NCBI GenBank assembly: GCA_013054445.1
Contig: JAAMPI010000756.1
Location: forward strand, 1-26,581
Direction: 5' to 3'
Origin: Cudoniella acicularis
Taxonomy: Eukaryota > Ascomycota > Leotiomycetes > Helotiales > Helotiaceae
DNA length: 26,581 nucleotides
Positions 10,941-21,816 of the stretch are shown piece after piece. The position numbers and the translations under genes were made by a program. Each line of letters begins with the position of its first letter. The stretch's first letter is position 1. The notes beneath the pieces are model-generated. The model had not been told where the DNA came from, made no database searches, and saw nothing but the letters and a program-made list of their open reading frames with translations.

Positions 10941-11567
10941 TTTACAGGCGGCGTTCAATTCAATGATAAATTCTGCATGGTTTAGGGAATAAGCTGCAAG
11001 GCAGGGGGTTGGAGTTAAGAGGAGTTTGGCGCTTTTATCTGATATCTTACAATACCCAGGATAATGAATTACGAGAAGTGCAATTTTATTACGAGGCTCT
11101 GATTTTTAGTTGATTGGCTTCTTCATCCTTCGTTAACTGCCTGCGGATAAAAGGTCATCCGTGAAGCATTTTGTGCTCTGGGAAGTGTTTCAGAAGGTTT
11201 CTATTTGCTTTATTATCAAATATGGACTATAGGGTTTTGATATGCGTATTCATTTACTCTCTTGAATTCATAGTATATTCGTTCTTCAAGCTTATGAAGA
11301 TAAGGGAGCGGAAGAGCATGGTCTACGGTAAGGTTCATTACGGCGACTTGAGCTGTGATCGAATGGTCTCAGCGATTTGAGACCTATTGTCTCATTTGAC
11401 TTTTCACCACTACTCAGCCTCACAATTGCTTGCTCCCCTCTGCACCTCCCATTCCGCCCCGCAATGGTTTGATTCTTTACCCAGCGCGCCAGCCTTGTTT
11501 TTAACTCACGGCCACGACTCTTTCTATCAGTTATACAATACAAGAAGTAAAAGCTTTACTCTCAACT
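10941..11567. other. Intergenic, downstream of RTT109
   Basis: Contains the RTT109 3' region and then the presumed leader of the broken DUF6536 gene; 11385-11480 is C/T-rich on the + strand, as expected upstream of a + strand start. No other gene is visible. Confidence 0.5.
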
Positions 11568-13599
11568 ATGGCATGGCAGGAATATTCGTCATCACACCCT
11601 GCTTGGGGCAGTCAACGACCTGCACTGTTCCCAAGTGCATCTACTCCCAGAAACTCGTCTTACTATAGCAGTATAAGCCTAGATTCTAAGCAGTCACACA
11701 GGCAGGTGGTTTTTGGCGATGAATCTTATGAGATGCGCGAGTAAGGACCCTTTCCCAAAATGCAACACTACAAGCCGTCCAACTAATGATAATATAGCAA
11801 GGCGTCTTATATCTCCTCCGCTCCGCTTCTACAACCTAAGCATCCTTTGTTTGATCAACGACGCCCAAATACCATTTTTCTAGGTTTGTGGCGATGATTG
11901 GTCAAGTAGTCCCCACTTAAATAGTGGCGATGAATCTCCTGTTTGTATAGTCGCAATAGCCAGTGCATCGGCGTCAAATTAGACATGGGGTCAGAAAATT
12001 AACTACTGTATGGTTCAGGAAACGGTTAAACAGTGCCAACTTAATTTGAGCGTTCTTATTATGCTTATCGTCATCGCCGCTAATGCTGCCAAAGCATGCA
12101 TCAGTAAGCTCTATTTGTTCAAATATACCTCAAGGTCACTCAAGCCAACGTTTTGGCAGAATTCGTGCTTTTAATCGCACCATGTATTTTCTGTCACTTC
12201 ATTTCCAAAGTGCTTCTGAAATATAGAGATATGCTAATAACCTGTAGTGATATTGACTATTTTGAAACTCAAAGCGCCAACCCTAGTCACAGTTGGCGAT
12301 GCAGTAGCCTCCTTTCTAGAAGTTCCGGATCCGACAACCAAAGACATTTGCCTCAGCACAAAAGTCGACGTCCGGAAAAGACGATGGAAAATGCAGCCAG
12401 CAAAACCATGGACTCCTACTAAACGTTTCTGGTTCCGAGCCGCCTCGATCAAAAGACGGCTGACATGCAGCCTTTTGTAAGAATTCTCACTTCAATTTTG
12501 GAATATCAAGCACTGACAATGACGATATCTTAGCTGCCTAATAGGAATTTCCTTCGGTGTTTTCTTCTGGGCACTTGCCATGCCATTAAACTACACCTAC
12601 AAAGATCTCTGGGACCTCGGCTTTGGCACTATCACCCCAGACTTCATATTAACTAACAACGGCGTTCATCCCAATCTAGGTCTTCCTCGCCAATTTGCCA
12701 TAGGGAATCCTCTCCTTCATATATCTGACCTACAATGGCTTATTCTCTGTCATGCTGGGTGTGTGGGAGTGGAGTCGGTTTGCTCGCTCCCGGAAACCAC
12801 CGAGAGTGACAACACCTGTCGGGAACCAGAGGTCTACTTATTATCTCCACCTGCCGTATAGATATTCGATTGTAAGTGTATTCTTTTCTGCTTTCGGCTT
12901 TCTCTCTCTGATTTTCGGGCGCTCAATATCGTGGAATCGCCTGAATATTTCAAATATCTCTGCTACCCCGAGACATTACGAGAAAGAAATAAGAGTCAAC
13001 CCAATTTGGCCTTTCATCTTATCTTGATTCTCCAGGTACAAGCATTTTTCACCCGGTGCCTCTGTATTTAATCCATTCCAAGAGTTTTGTGCGACTTTCC
13101 AGTGCTGAGCGCCTGACACTCGAGAAGACCTAAACACATACGCTCAAGCTGATTCCACCAGCCATTCAAACAGCCACTCCTCATCCTCTCTGGCGGTCTC
13201 CACTGGCTAATTCCACAAACCCTCTTCCTCGCCTACATAAACGTCTACGACGCCACCGGCGCCTTGGACGAAGATTCCTCAATCTTAACAATTGACTATT
13301 CCTTCATCGGCATTATCTTCTCCACAATTTTTAACTCCGTCGCACTATTCTGCCTTCTTGCGAATGGATTCCGGAGATTTGATGATGGGATTCCGTTGGT
13401 GGGCAGCTGTAGTGCGGCGATTAGTGCGGCTTGTCATAGTCCGGTGGGGGATGAAGAGGCTTCAAAGAAGCCTGTGATGCGGGGTGTGGTAAGAGGGAAT
13501 ACGGAGGGGGGTGATGAGGTTGGGCATTGCTGTTTTAGTAGTTTTGACGTTCAGAGACCTGAGAAGGGACATTTATATGCTGGTTTGAAAGAGGAGTAG
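11568..13599 (+). pseudogene. Decayed DUF6536-family membrane protein gene
   Basis: Fragments match the family of large fungal multi-pass membrane proteins of unknown function that begin with a DUF6536 domain. Recognisable pieces: 11568-11740 plus 11798-about 11883 encode a Ser-rich cytosolic N-terminus ending HPLFDQRRPNTIFLG. 11983-12103 reads INYCMVQETVKQCQL and a membrane helix. 12248-12476 contains LVTVGDAVASFLEVPDPTT and a KPWTPTKRFWFRAAS motif. 12534-12665 reads DLWDLGFGTITPDFIL. 12680-12871 reads FIYLTYNGLFSVML and TPVGNQRSTYYLHLPYRYS. 13174-13599 reads LLILSGGLHWLIPQTLFLAY, PLVGSCSAAISAACH, the GHCCFSSF block and the stop. Inferred introns are 11741-11797, 12104-12247, 12477-12533 and an unusually long one, 12872-13173. 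Lesions: the DUF6536 domain and the following region (hundreds of residues) are absent between 11883 and 11983. There are in-frame TAGs at 11980-11982, 12677-12679 and 12701-12703, and a +1 frame change near 12660. A rearranged functional short form is possible but unlikely. Confidence 0.75.
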
Positions 13600-13906
13600 C
13601 GGGCACTCTCGGTTATAGCCTTCCTCTATAGATTTTGTACATTTAGACATCCCGCTGCCAGAAGCGGAGCAAACATGTCATATTAAAATCTACATCGTAC
13701 TTTGTGGAGACTCTGAAGTCAAGAGGTGAAATGCCACTGAGTGTAGAATTGTAATATATTACTTCTAGAATCCCACACCGTAAGTCGATATTTAAGCGAG
13801 ATGGTTAGGGGGGTGGGACCGTTTCGAAATAAATAAATAAGCCCTAAGAAATCCTATTTTTCAATCTAGGTAGATGCCCAGAGAATCCACCTAAGTTTTG
13901 GCCTAT
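13600..13906. other. Short A/T-rich gap between two convergent pseudogenes
   Basis: No gene. It holds the 3' ends of the DUF6536 remnant (+) and the SNF2-like remnant (-). An AAATAAATAAATAA run at about 13827-13840 could serve as a polyadenylation signal on the + strand. Confidence 0.4.
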
Positions 13907-16900
13907 TTAAGCGCTGTGCTCTAGCGTATTCAGATCATGTTTAAATTTTGAAGTGTTTTCCCACAAACCCCCGAGGAATCGAGGATGACTAACTTGAAGG
14001 GTATAGGATATTAAAAAGATAACGCTGAGGGAGGGTTCACTTATATCTATCGGCGAAGATGGTACGTCCAACAACCCAGGGTATAGGCCTATTTCTCCGA
14101 TTCTGTTTTCTTCTGTCGATCCTTGAGGCATCGGTCCCCTACGAAGTGCCCTTGCTTCTTCGTCCATTTTTATCCAAATATCTTCCTTCCTCTTCTCGCT
14201 CTCTGGTTTGTAATAAGAGGAGACGTCGAATAACCCCAAGGTGCTTTTGAGAGTGTCGGGTTTATATCGCTTGATCTGTTGATGTTGCAACTTTGCCCAA
14301 TCGTGATACTTAGCCTCTATTCCTCTATTTTTCCATGCTTCAGCTTCCCGAGCAAGCGCTTCTCTCCGTTCTCTCCGTCTTAATGCTTGGCGACTCACGC
14401 TCGTCTTTGCGCTTGAGATCTTCTGCCTCTTTCATAACCCACCTTGAAAACCATACTTCAGGCGGAACACGCTTGGGATCGTTTCAGATTCCCTCTAGTG
14501 TGGAAAGTTTCTGTTTCATACTTGCCAGCTCTCGCTCATCACGCTCTACAGTAGTTATACCCATATCCGTCGGTCCTCGAATTGCCATTCCGCGTTCTTT
14601 TTCCCTAATCTGCTCTTTCTGTTTCTTAATTTCCTGGTCCATGTGCTTATCCCACAGATTCAGCCGTTTTTGTGGTGTATCATACTGGCTTCTCACGACC
14701 TGCATCCACTCTTCAAGACTTTGGTCTAACGTAGCTATCGCCTTCGATTGCGACTCTATTTTCTCCCCAGGCGGCAATTCAAATTCACCCATATCAACAT
14801 AGCCACGCAATCCACTGATGATATATTTTTGGTGTTCTGGAGTTGTTGGTCGAGGTATTGATGAAGGTGGACTATCTACCAACTCTAGATATAGGTCAAT
14901 TGTTCCGATTTTATTCTCTTCGGCCCATTCCGGAGGCATTGGGCCTTTTCTAAGTCTGTTGGCCTAGTTCTTCAATTTGTTCCAAAGCTTTTCGCGTTTC
15001 AACGTTTCTTCGCCTTTTTTTGTAATAATGTCGATAGGACGCAGGTCTGTGCTTCTCAACTTGTCTGTATTGTTGTTCTGCCCAATCTTTGAATCTCACT
15101 TCCATTAGTCGATTTCTCCATGCATCGATCAAAATCTGTTTTCGTTCCGCGATAGGTAGTCGGCGGTCATCTTCTTCCTTAAGCTGTTTCGCCCGATCTA
15201 AAGCCCATTCTGAAAACCATCCGTCTGGGGGATCACGTTTGCGTCTTCTACGATTTGCACACAGTGTGTAAAACTCTTGCGACAAATTCTCTACCTCTTC
15301 CTCATCACGTCTTATGGTATCTGGATCTAAATCCATCGATCGGGTGCGCTTTTCCTGTTCTTTGGTACGGAGATAGTCTTCGAGAAAATCAATTCTTTTG
15401 TCTATGTGTTCATCCCATAGATTTTGTACTCCACGTTTACCATACTGTTTTTTAACGTCCTCGATCCACCATTCCAATGATTTGTATCCCTCTCGGTTGT
15501 CTTTCGAATGTGATATTACTTTCTTCCGACTCGGGGAATCATCATCACTCAAAGCAGGGGTAAATCTTCCATTTCATCGTCACTTCCAGTCAAATCGATT
15601 TCCATCCTTTTTGAAATTCTTGTCATAAGTGACATTGATGCTTTGCCAGCCGGCTCTGCTGTGCGTGTGTTTGTACTCAAGTTTCTTTTCCTTGGCGGCT
15701 TTGGTCCTTGTCTTCCCGTTTCTACCCCCAAATGGTTGAGGGATACTCTCCCAAGGTCTTCCGAAATTGTGTCATCCACGTCAAGAGAAATGGCAGCACC
15801 TGTCAGATTGAGGTCGTCGTTTTCTTCAGGCAGTTGTTCTTCGGTGATTGATGGAAGACCCTGAGGGTTCGCGAGCACCTCGTCAAAAATTTCGAAAACT
15901 TCTCTAGGCCGAGCTGTGTTCCCAAAGTTGGGTGGATTACCAATCTCATGAAAATCCAGATTACTAAAGCCGAGTCTTTTCTCTCTGTGCAAGAAAACCC
16001 TTTTTCCTATTTCGGAATCATGGCATAAAAGGTAGTCGACAGCAGGATCTCCCTTTTGTGCAATCCTGGTGATGTGGTTCCTCATCAGTTCCTCATCCTT
16101 TAGCCGCTAGCTGGGCTCTATGAATATCAAACGACTTACAGTGGTCATTATAGTGCTGATCGGCATATTTTCGTACGTGCTGACGAGAACTTTAGATGCT
16201 GCTGCTTTTAGATTGAGAAGTTTGCCATCGTAGTTTCTATCTTTGCCTTCAAATTCTCGCATTCTCAGCTCGCAATCATCTTGCTCGCTATCCTGGCGAG
16301 TATAAATGAACATAGGTTTATAGTCAGGCAACTTTTTCTTGAGTCACTATCACGGCGTTAATAGATCTCCACGTCTGTGGACTAAACGAGCTACTTACCA
16401 GATACGTGATATATGCTATAACAGGAAATTCAGATATGACAATTGCGCGCTCTGTCGTTCCTCGGAGAATTATTTCCAGGCTTTTGAGTTTATTGCTAGT
16501 ATCTCCAAGTGCTTCCAATTCTTTCTCGTAGGGGCTGTTCCCATCTTCATTCCCCCAATCATTATCCTCCCATTCGTCGGTCGAGAGTTTAAAGCCATTT
16601 TCAATGGTTAAACGGGCTAATTCGGGTACCGTTGCTGTCATTCGAAATACGCGAGCCAGGCGAAACCAAAGTGGGAGCAAGATCTTGGGCTGTTGAGATG
16701 TTGAGTGAGGATTCTTTTGCCAAAGATCTGTTCGGGTTTTATGTTCTTGCTGATCCACTGTGCAATTTCCCGGAGCCGTGCGACAAAAGGACTCGCTCGA
16801 TTTGAGCAGGAAGAGTTGTGCTTTGTTGTGTTTGTGATTTCCTCTCTGGTTCTAATCGGCTTAACGAGCCATTCCGTCAAAGATGTACATTGTATCACGA

Positions 16901-19737
16901 AGCCCTTCAGGACATGTTTGAACTCTCTAACAAACATGCTGAGGTTGGTATCGAGAACCGGGCATCCCCATTTGCTTAAAAGCTTGTAATGAAAATCTAC
17001 TTCCTTAATTTGACGAGCCCACATGAGGTCTCGATGAACCCCCATCTCTTGGCAGTAGGTCTGTTTTGTTCGTTGTGGGGAAGAACTTGAATAATAGGCC
17101 GTAAATCGGATGGCCTTTTTTCGCAGGGGACATGTGAATATCCCTAGTACTGCCAACAAATTAGCATTGTTTTCCCCCCATGACGACGGAGCGGCGACGG
17201 CTCCGAAGAACCGAGAAGGGATAAAGGAATGAATTAGTTACAAAAGGAGAGTTGGTTTTTGGTCGAGTAAGGCCCAGCGAAGTTGCGGTGGCTGATCCTC
17301 CCGCGGTTTGAGTTTTTCGGGCATGGAATAGATAGTTTATTACACGTCCCCAGGTTGTGTAGGAATCCTGCCCAGTGGGATCTTTTGCTTTCCATTCCTT
17401 GTTTACTTGGTCGAGTTCTTCCGTTGTGGCCAAGGCTAGAAATTGTTCGCCATCAGGTTCCATAACGCCATTGATGTTTGGGGACAATTTTGTAAAGAGA
17501 TCGTTCATGGGTTTGGTTTGTGCCCCTACCGTGGAAAACCTAACAAACTTTAGATTGACTAGAATTTTCCCATCAGAAATCGGATTTAATTCCATGTTTT
17601 GTTCTATCAGGTCTTGTAAAGGGGTGTGATCAAAGTGGGCTCGTGTCGTTTTGAGGACACAAGAGAACCGAAAGGGCCGTCTTCGACGCAGGGGCAGCTA
17701 AAAGGGGAAATTGTTGCTTGGACACTTTGCACCATGCGGTTGCGGTTTGATGCTCGAGGGCGGAAGATGGAGCCAAGGCTTTTCTTTTCTTTCCTCCATT
17801 GCCCGGGAGATTTTCACCAGCATAGCATTCGTTACAAAGAGAGCTACGAGCGTTACGGCCCCCGAAAGGCTGGGTTCATCTACTAGGATACCTCCTCCTC
17901 GTAAAGAGCTTTCCGACCTTATCATCCCTGCCAAACGAATTAGCACTATCAATTCAAAGGAGATATAAAGGAGTTGAGAGCTTTGGGAGTTGCTTCGCTC
18001 CCAAGACATAGGCGCCCGAGACAGCTCGCAGGCTTTCAGTTCGCATAGAAAAGAAGTAGCAAATCAGTACAGAGATAAGCCTTACAATAGACAGTGTAGG
18101 CTTGGTATTGCCTCAGGGCGATTTTCATGCCAGGTATCCAAAAATCTTTGGGTGGGGCTTTTGGGTCGTACTTAAAGAACAAACAACATCGAGTCCAAAA
18201 GGCCGGGTCGAATTGTTCAATCTCTTTGCATATACGAAGGGCACTATATCTGTAATTTGTTCAGCATGCTCCAGCCCATGGCATTCGTGAAGCTTATGCT
18301 TGGTTTACATACTGCTTTCTCACATTGCGACGTTGCTCTCGGCTCGTCTTCAATGTAAGCTCTCTGGGAGGCTCAAATCCTGGAATTACTGTATTGAAAT
18401 TTGGTTCCCCTCCGAATTCTTCAGGAAGATCTTCGCCATCAAGTCCTCTTTGCTCTGCTCTCTTTGGGATCGACTGTTCATCCACATCTTCATTTTGTGG
18501 ACGCTTGCGTTTAGTGCTGGGTGTGTTGACATTTTGAGTAGATCCTCGTGACTGCAGTTGGAAAGCTAATTTCGTCTGGCCGTCATCGATCATCTCAGGT
18601 ATGGCGGCGACATAGTCAACCAGCCGATCACTGCGACATATTCGGCTACCAAAGCGACTAGTCTCGAATTGACACACAACGTCTCGTTCTCCACCGTTTG
18701 CGTAGGCTCCAAAGTTGTCGACGGCAACTACCAAAGCTTTATTGTCAAGATCAGTGACCCGAAAAGCATCTTTAACTTTTTGTAGTCTGACTTGCAGAAC
18801 TCCCACTAAATGATAAAATAATCAACATCTTCTTGTTCCGAGGGTTTCCAAGGGTACTCTAGCAGAAGAGGCGGAGTTTAGGATCTGGAATATCCTTACA
18901 AGTGTATAACTTTCGGTAGTGGGCGAAGTCTTGCCAGAGCTAGGTTTGTGAATTTGCTTGTTAAGACGAGACCAACATCCGCAAGATTGACTCCGCCAAC
19001 GAGTAATGGAGCGAGCCTGCTCAGCTGAAGTCCACTCATATTGACCAAAGTATTGGCAGTAGTGAATTTTCATTAACTTCTAAGCAATGAACATATATCG
19101 AAATATCTTCGACTTAGATTCTCCGCGTCGAGTTTCGCAGTAGTTTTGGATCCTTTGTCCATTCTTCCGAGTCTCTTCTTTGACCGACATATTTTTGAAG
19201 TTGCAAACCGCCTCTGGATCCTGGAAAGGACCACACAAAGCGAAGTTTACGATCGCTAAAGAATCCGATTCAAGCGACATTTTAATTTCCGTCGAAGTCA
19301 TACTTAACAAGAACCATTCGAATAGAAGTGGGTTGGAAATAGACACTTCACGGGCCACTGACTGAACTTCTGGCATTGAAATTTGCGTTGTTAGATAGCT
19401 GACTCTCCTTATCTCTTTGTCCGCAAACGAAAGTTCATGTGCGAAATTTTGAAAGGGGACGAGCACTTCCATGTCTCGGCTAGTGCAGAAATCTGATAAT
19501 AGGATACTGAAATCGGTATATTGTCATGTTGGAGCTGCGAAAGGATCGCAAAAGAGCGAATATCGGAGAGAAGATAGGTGCTGTTCATTGAGGTGACGTT
19601 GCGGGAGGTACTGCAGTGCTTATATAACACATTCTTCAACCACCTTCCAGGTTCACTTAAGGGATCCAACCCGAACTGTCGTATGAACCGTTGGCGACTG
19701 CTCAGCGCGATTCTAGTAGAATTTCAATTTCAGACAT
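13907..19737 (-). pseudogene. Decayed SNF2-helicase-like gene with duplicated C-terminal module
   Basis: A chain of minus-strand coding fragments in shifting frames reads as one large protein (well over 1500 aa). Order: MSEIEILLESR start (19737); LDPLSEPGRWLKNVLYKHC (19670 region); SLAIVNFALCGPFQDPEAVC (about 19250); a basic linker PSTKRKRPQNEDVDE (about 18500). The SNF2 N-lobe entry follows (DFWIPGMKIALRQYQAYTVY, about 18088-18150), then a P-loop-like GGILVDEPSLSGAVTLVAL (about 17845-17905). Next come CPCVEDGPFGSLVS (about 17690) and LLPLWFRLARVFRMTATVPE (about 16630-16690). The C-lobe has MFIYTRQDSEQDD (about 16290), KVLVSTYENMPISTIMTTVS, RLIFIEPS and NHITRIAQKGDPAVDYLLC. After that come an acidic linker and two similar modules of about 250 residues. 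Lesions include a TGA at 19702-19704, frame changes near 19480, 17700, 17175, 16740, 15550, 14950 and 14400, a TAG at 16107-16109 where the family has Trp, and a TGA at the end of the frame near 14484. Motifs I, II and VI are not canonical. It may once have been a chromatin-type ATPase relative; no active product is expected. Confidence 0.78.
14045..15486 (-). repeat. Tandem duplication inside the SNF2-like gene
   Basis: Two modules in direct order, offset by about 764 bp. Module A (15486 downwards) begins YKSLEWWIEDVKKQYG, continues LWDEHIDKRI, PPDGWFSEWALDRAKQLKEE, KDWAEQQYRQVEKHRP and ends GPMPPEWAEENKIGTIDLYL. Module B (14722 downwards) begins QSLEEWMQVVRSQYD, continues LWDKHMDQEI, PPEVWFSRWVMKEAEDLKRK, HDWAKLQHQQIKRYKP and ends GPMPQGSTEENRIGEIGLYP. 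The order and spacing of the motifs are kept although the residues have diverged, which points to an old intragenic duplication. Each module is rich in Lys, Arg and Glu, with likely long helices. Confidence 0.8.
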
Positions 19738-19915
19738 GGTCAATGTAGACTAAATGTGTAAGAGGAATTGTCATATATACGTATCATGTGTAACAGAGCA
19801 GAGTATCTCACCAGCATCACCCGAACACCTTAATGCCATCCCGAGCCCATGTGTACAACAAACAGTCTTCAAACACAACGCCGCCGTATGCACCTCGCGC
19901 CCTCCTGTGGTATCA

Positions 19916-21467
19916 TCAAAATTCGCCTACATGTCCACCAGATCCTCCCATTGCTTTCGCTCCCCAAACCCCAACCAGTCCCCACATCCCTACCCTCCAA
20001 CCCCTCCATAGGCCTTCGATTCCTTGGCCCTTTTTTCCTGATCCCTTTCTTACTACTTTCACCCCACCAGGGTTAAGAGTAGGTCCTTGATCAACCGAAC
20101 TGCCTTCTTCTCGAACAATTGACCATATGGTTCCCAAAACACCTCTATAAGGGCCGGCTTCGATCATCATCTCCAGGTCTTTTTCCTCATCTCCACTGTA
20201 TTGTGGTGATGTTAATACGGAAGCCTGGCCGCGGCGGAGGACGGTTTCCAAGGGGAGTTTTATGAAGAGTTCAGCGGTTCGAGAAAGGAAATCGGCAACA
20301 CTATACGTTGTGGGTGTCAAAACAGGATCAATACCAAAATTGGAGCGGAGGAGGAGAGGTGTGGAGTGATTGATAGTAGGTGCGACGAGGCTGTGGAGGA
20401 CTGTTGGAATAATCAAGGTAGTGGGACAGAAATAGGAGGGCAAGATACGGAGATGGTGGACGAGTGAGCGCTTTGGGGTAGAGATTGGAGTCAGAATGAG
20501 TCTGCGGTAATTAGTATACAGGAGCTAATAGCACAGATGATAAGCAACCTACTTTGTTCGGACAAGGTCCAGCGGTGCCAGAATAAGCCCGGCACTTACA
20601 GCAGCAGCAACTGCTACAGCAAGAGAAGCCCATGGATATTGGAAGTCCACAAGTTCGGTTGGAATGCTCAAGCCTGTCGCAACTCCAGCTTCAGGGACAT
20701 TGAATAGTGCTGAGAAGACCCCTCTGGACCACTGCTCTACTGTCTGAAGTAGTAGGCTATAGAAAAAACTAGAGTTGGATCCTTTCCACACTCCCCATGC
20801 CCCTTCCTTGGTCCATTCTTGAGATATTACTTCTATCACCGAGTCGGATCTTTTCAAGGAAAGCTGATGTGTTGGGAGTGAGGGAGCTTTGTGAGGTGGT
20901 GGGGAATAATCCCTATCGCTGCCACGGCGTCTTCGAGAACGGAATGGGGAGTATAAAGTTGAAGATGGGGCAGTAGATGTGAAATATGCCGGCTCATCTA
21001 GATCCGAATCATCTGAAGGATACTATTTATGGTTCAGCAGTTGTCACTCTCGCACCACTGGCAGCAAATCTTGAACACACATCATTATATATTGATTCTC
21101 GGTATCCTGATGGGGTTGCTCGTACACCTTCTATTGCTGCCGGTTTGGTCGGCCCCTGGTTCCGGACTTGCAGCACTGTCTTTGCAACATCGAAAGGTTG
21201 GGACAGCAAAATGCTGAAATACTTGTACAGCCAGTAGTCCAACGTCCGCCTTACTGCCTCTATTGACGAAGGTGAAGATTCTGCCAAATAGTCGCTGTAG
21301 TCGAACATATCGCGCGCTGACGACGCGTACGATGCCGCGCTGCCATTCTTTGGTCCCAAGCCATGAGTACCAGCGCTTGTGATTCCAGGAGTATCTTGCG
21401 GAATACCAATGGAAGGCGGCCTGTAGTAGGGTCTTAGGGGATTTGGTCCGTCTCGTAGGTTTGCCAT
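19916..21467 (-). CDS. UGO1: Mitochondrial outer-membrane fusion protein Ugo1 (carrier family)
   Basis: Ugo1 is a degenerate member of the mitochondrial carrier family in the outer membrane that links Fzo1 and Mgm1 during mitochondrial fusion. Three exons: 21467-21081, 21022-20553 and 20501-19916. Introns are 21080-21023 (GTGTGT...ATAG, 58 nt) and 20552-20502 (GTAGGT...GCAG, 51 nt). Joined they give 480 aa (yeast Ugo1 is 502). The N-terminus RDGPNPLRPYYRPPSIGIPQ is typical of fungal orthologues. Exon 1 ends with a carrier-like helix, YFSILLSQPFDVAKTVLQVR, carrying the PxD motif. Exon 2 has SDDSDLDEPAYFTS, a basic linker, EGAWGVWKGSNSSFFYSLL and ILAPLDLVRTK, a second carrier signature. Exon 3 has FIKLPLETVLRRGQ (third signature) and ends GLWRGWRVGMWGLVGVWGA. 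The stop is 179 bp from the start of the SNF2-like pseudogene on the same strand. It is divergent from YAH1. Confidence 0.9.
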
Positions 21468-21816
21468 GGTGACGGTGAGAACATGAAGGAGTTCAGACGG
21501 TTGTCTGCATCAGCCAAGTTTTTGTACACAATGCAAGGTTCCAAAAGATCTCGACAAGGATGTCACATCATCAACTTCTCGCCTATTTTTGCGATAGGAG
21601 ATAAATAAATTTACTCCGTAGAGGATAAAAACATGTGCCGCCGACCAACATATAATATATTGAATCTCACAACATCTGAGGTCAGCAGTTGAATATGGAT
21701 GTTTCCCCAGTTTCGTGAGAAATACCTTTTCAATTGGACAACCTTTCTTCAACCCACGACGAGCGGTCCTCCTCGATACCTCAAACCGCTCAAACTCTTT
21801 GCGCCGAGCTGCCAGG
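21468..21816. promoter_or_regulatory. Divergent UGO1-YAH1 promoter region
   Basis: 349 bp between two start codons. The YAH1 frame stays open upstream to 21715, which has its own ATG-like start, but that extension does not look like a presequence. No regulatory site can be named with confidence. Confidence 0.45.

Noticed and set aside
12580..12861. 93-codon + strand frame as a separate small gene
   Set aside because: Its first third is the DUF6536-family segment; after about 12660 the family homology continues in another frame, so the frame is a mixture of real and shifted sequence.
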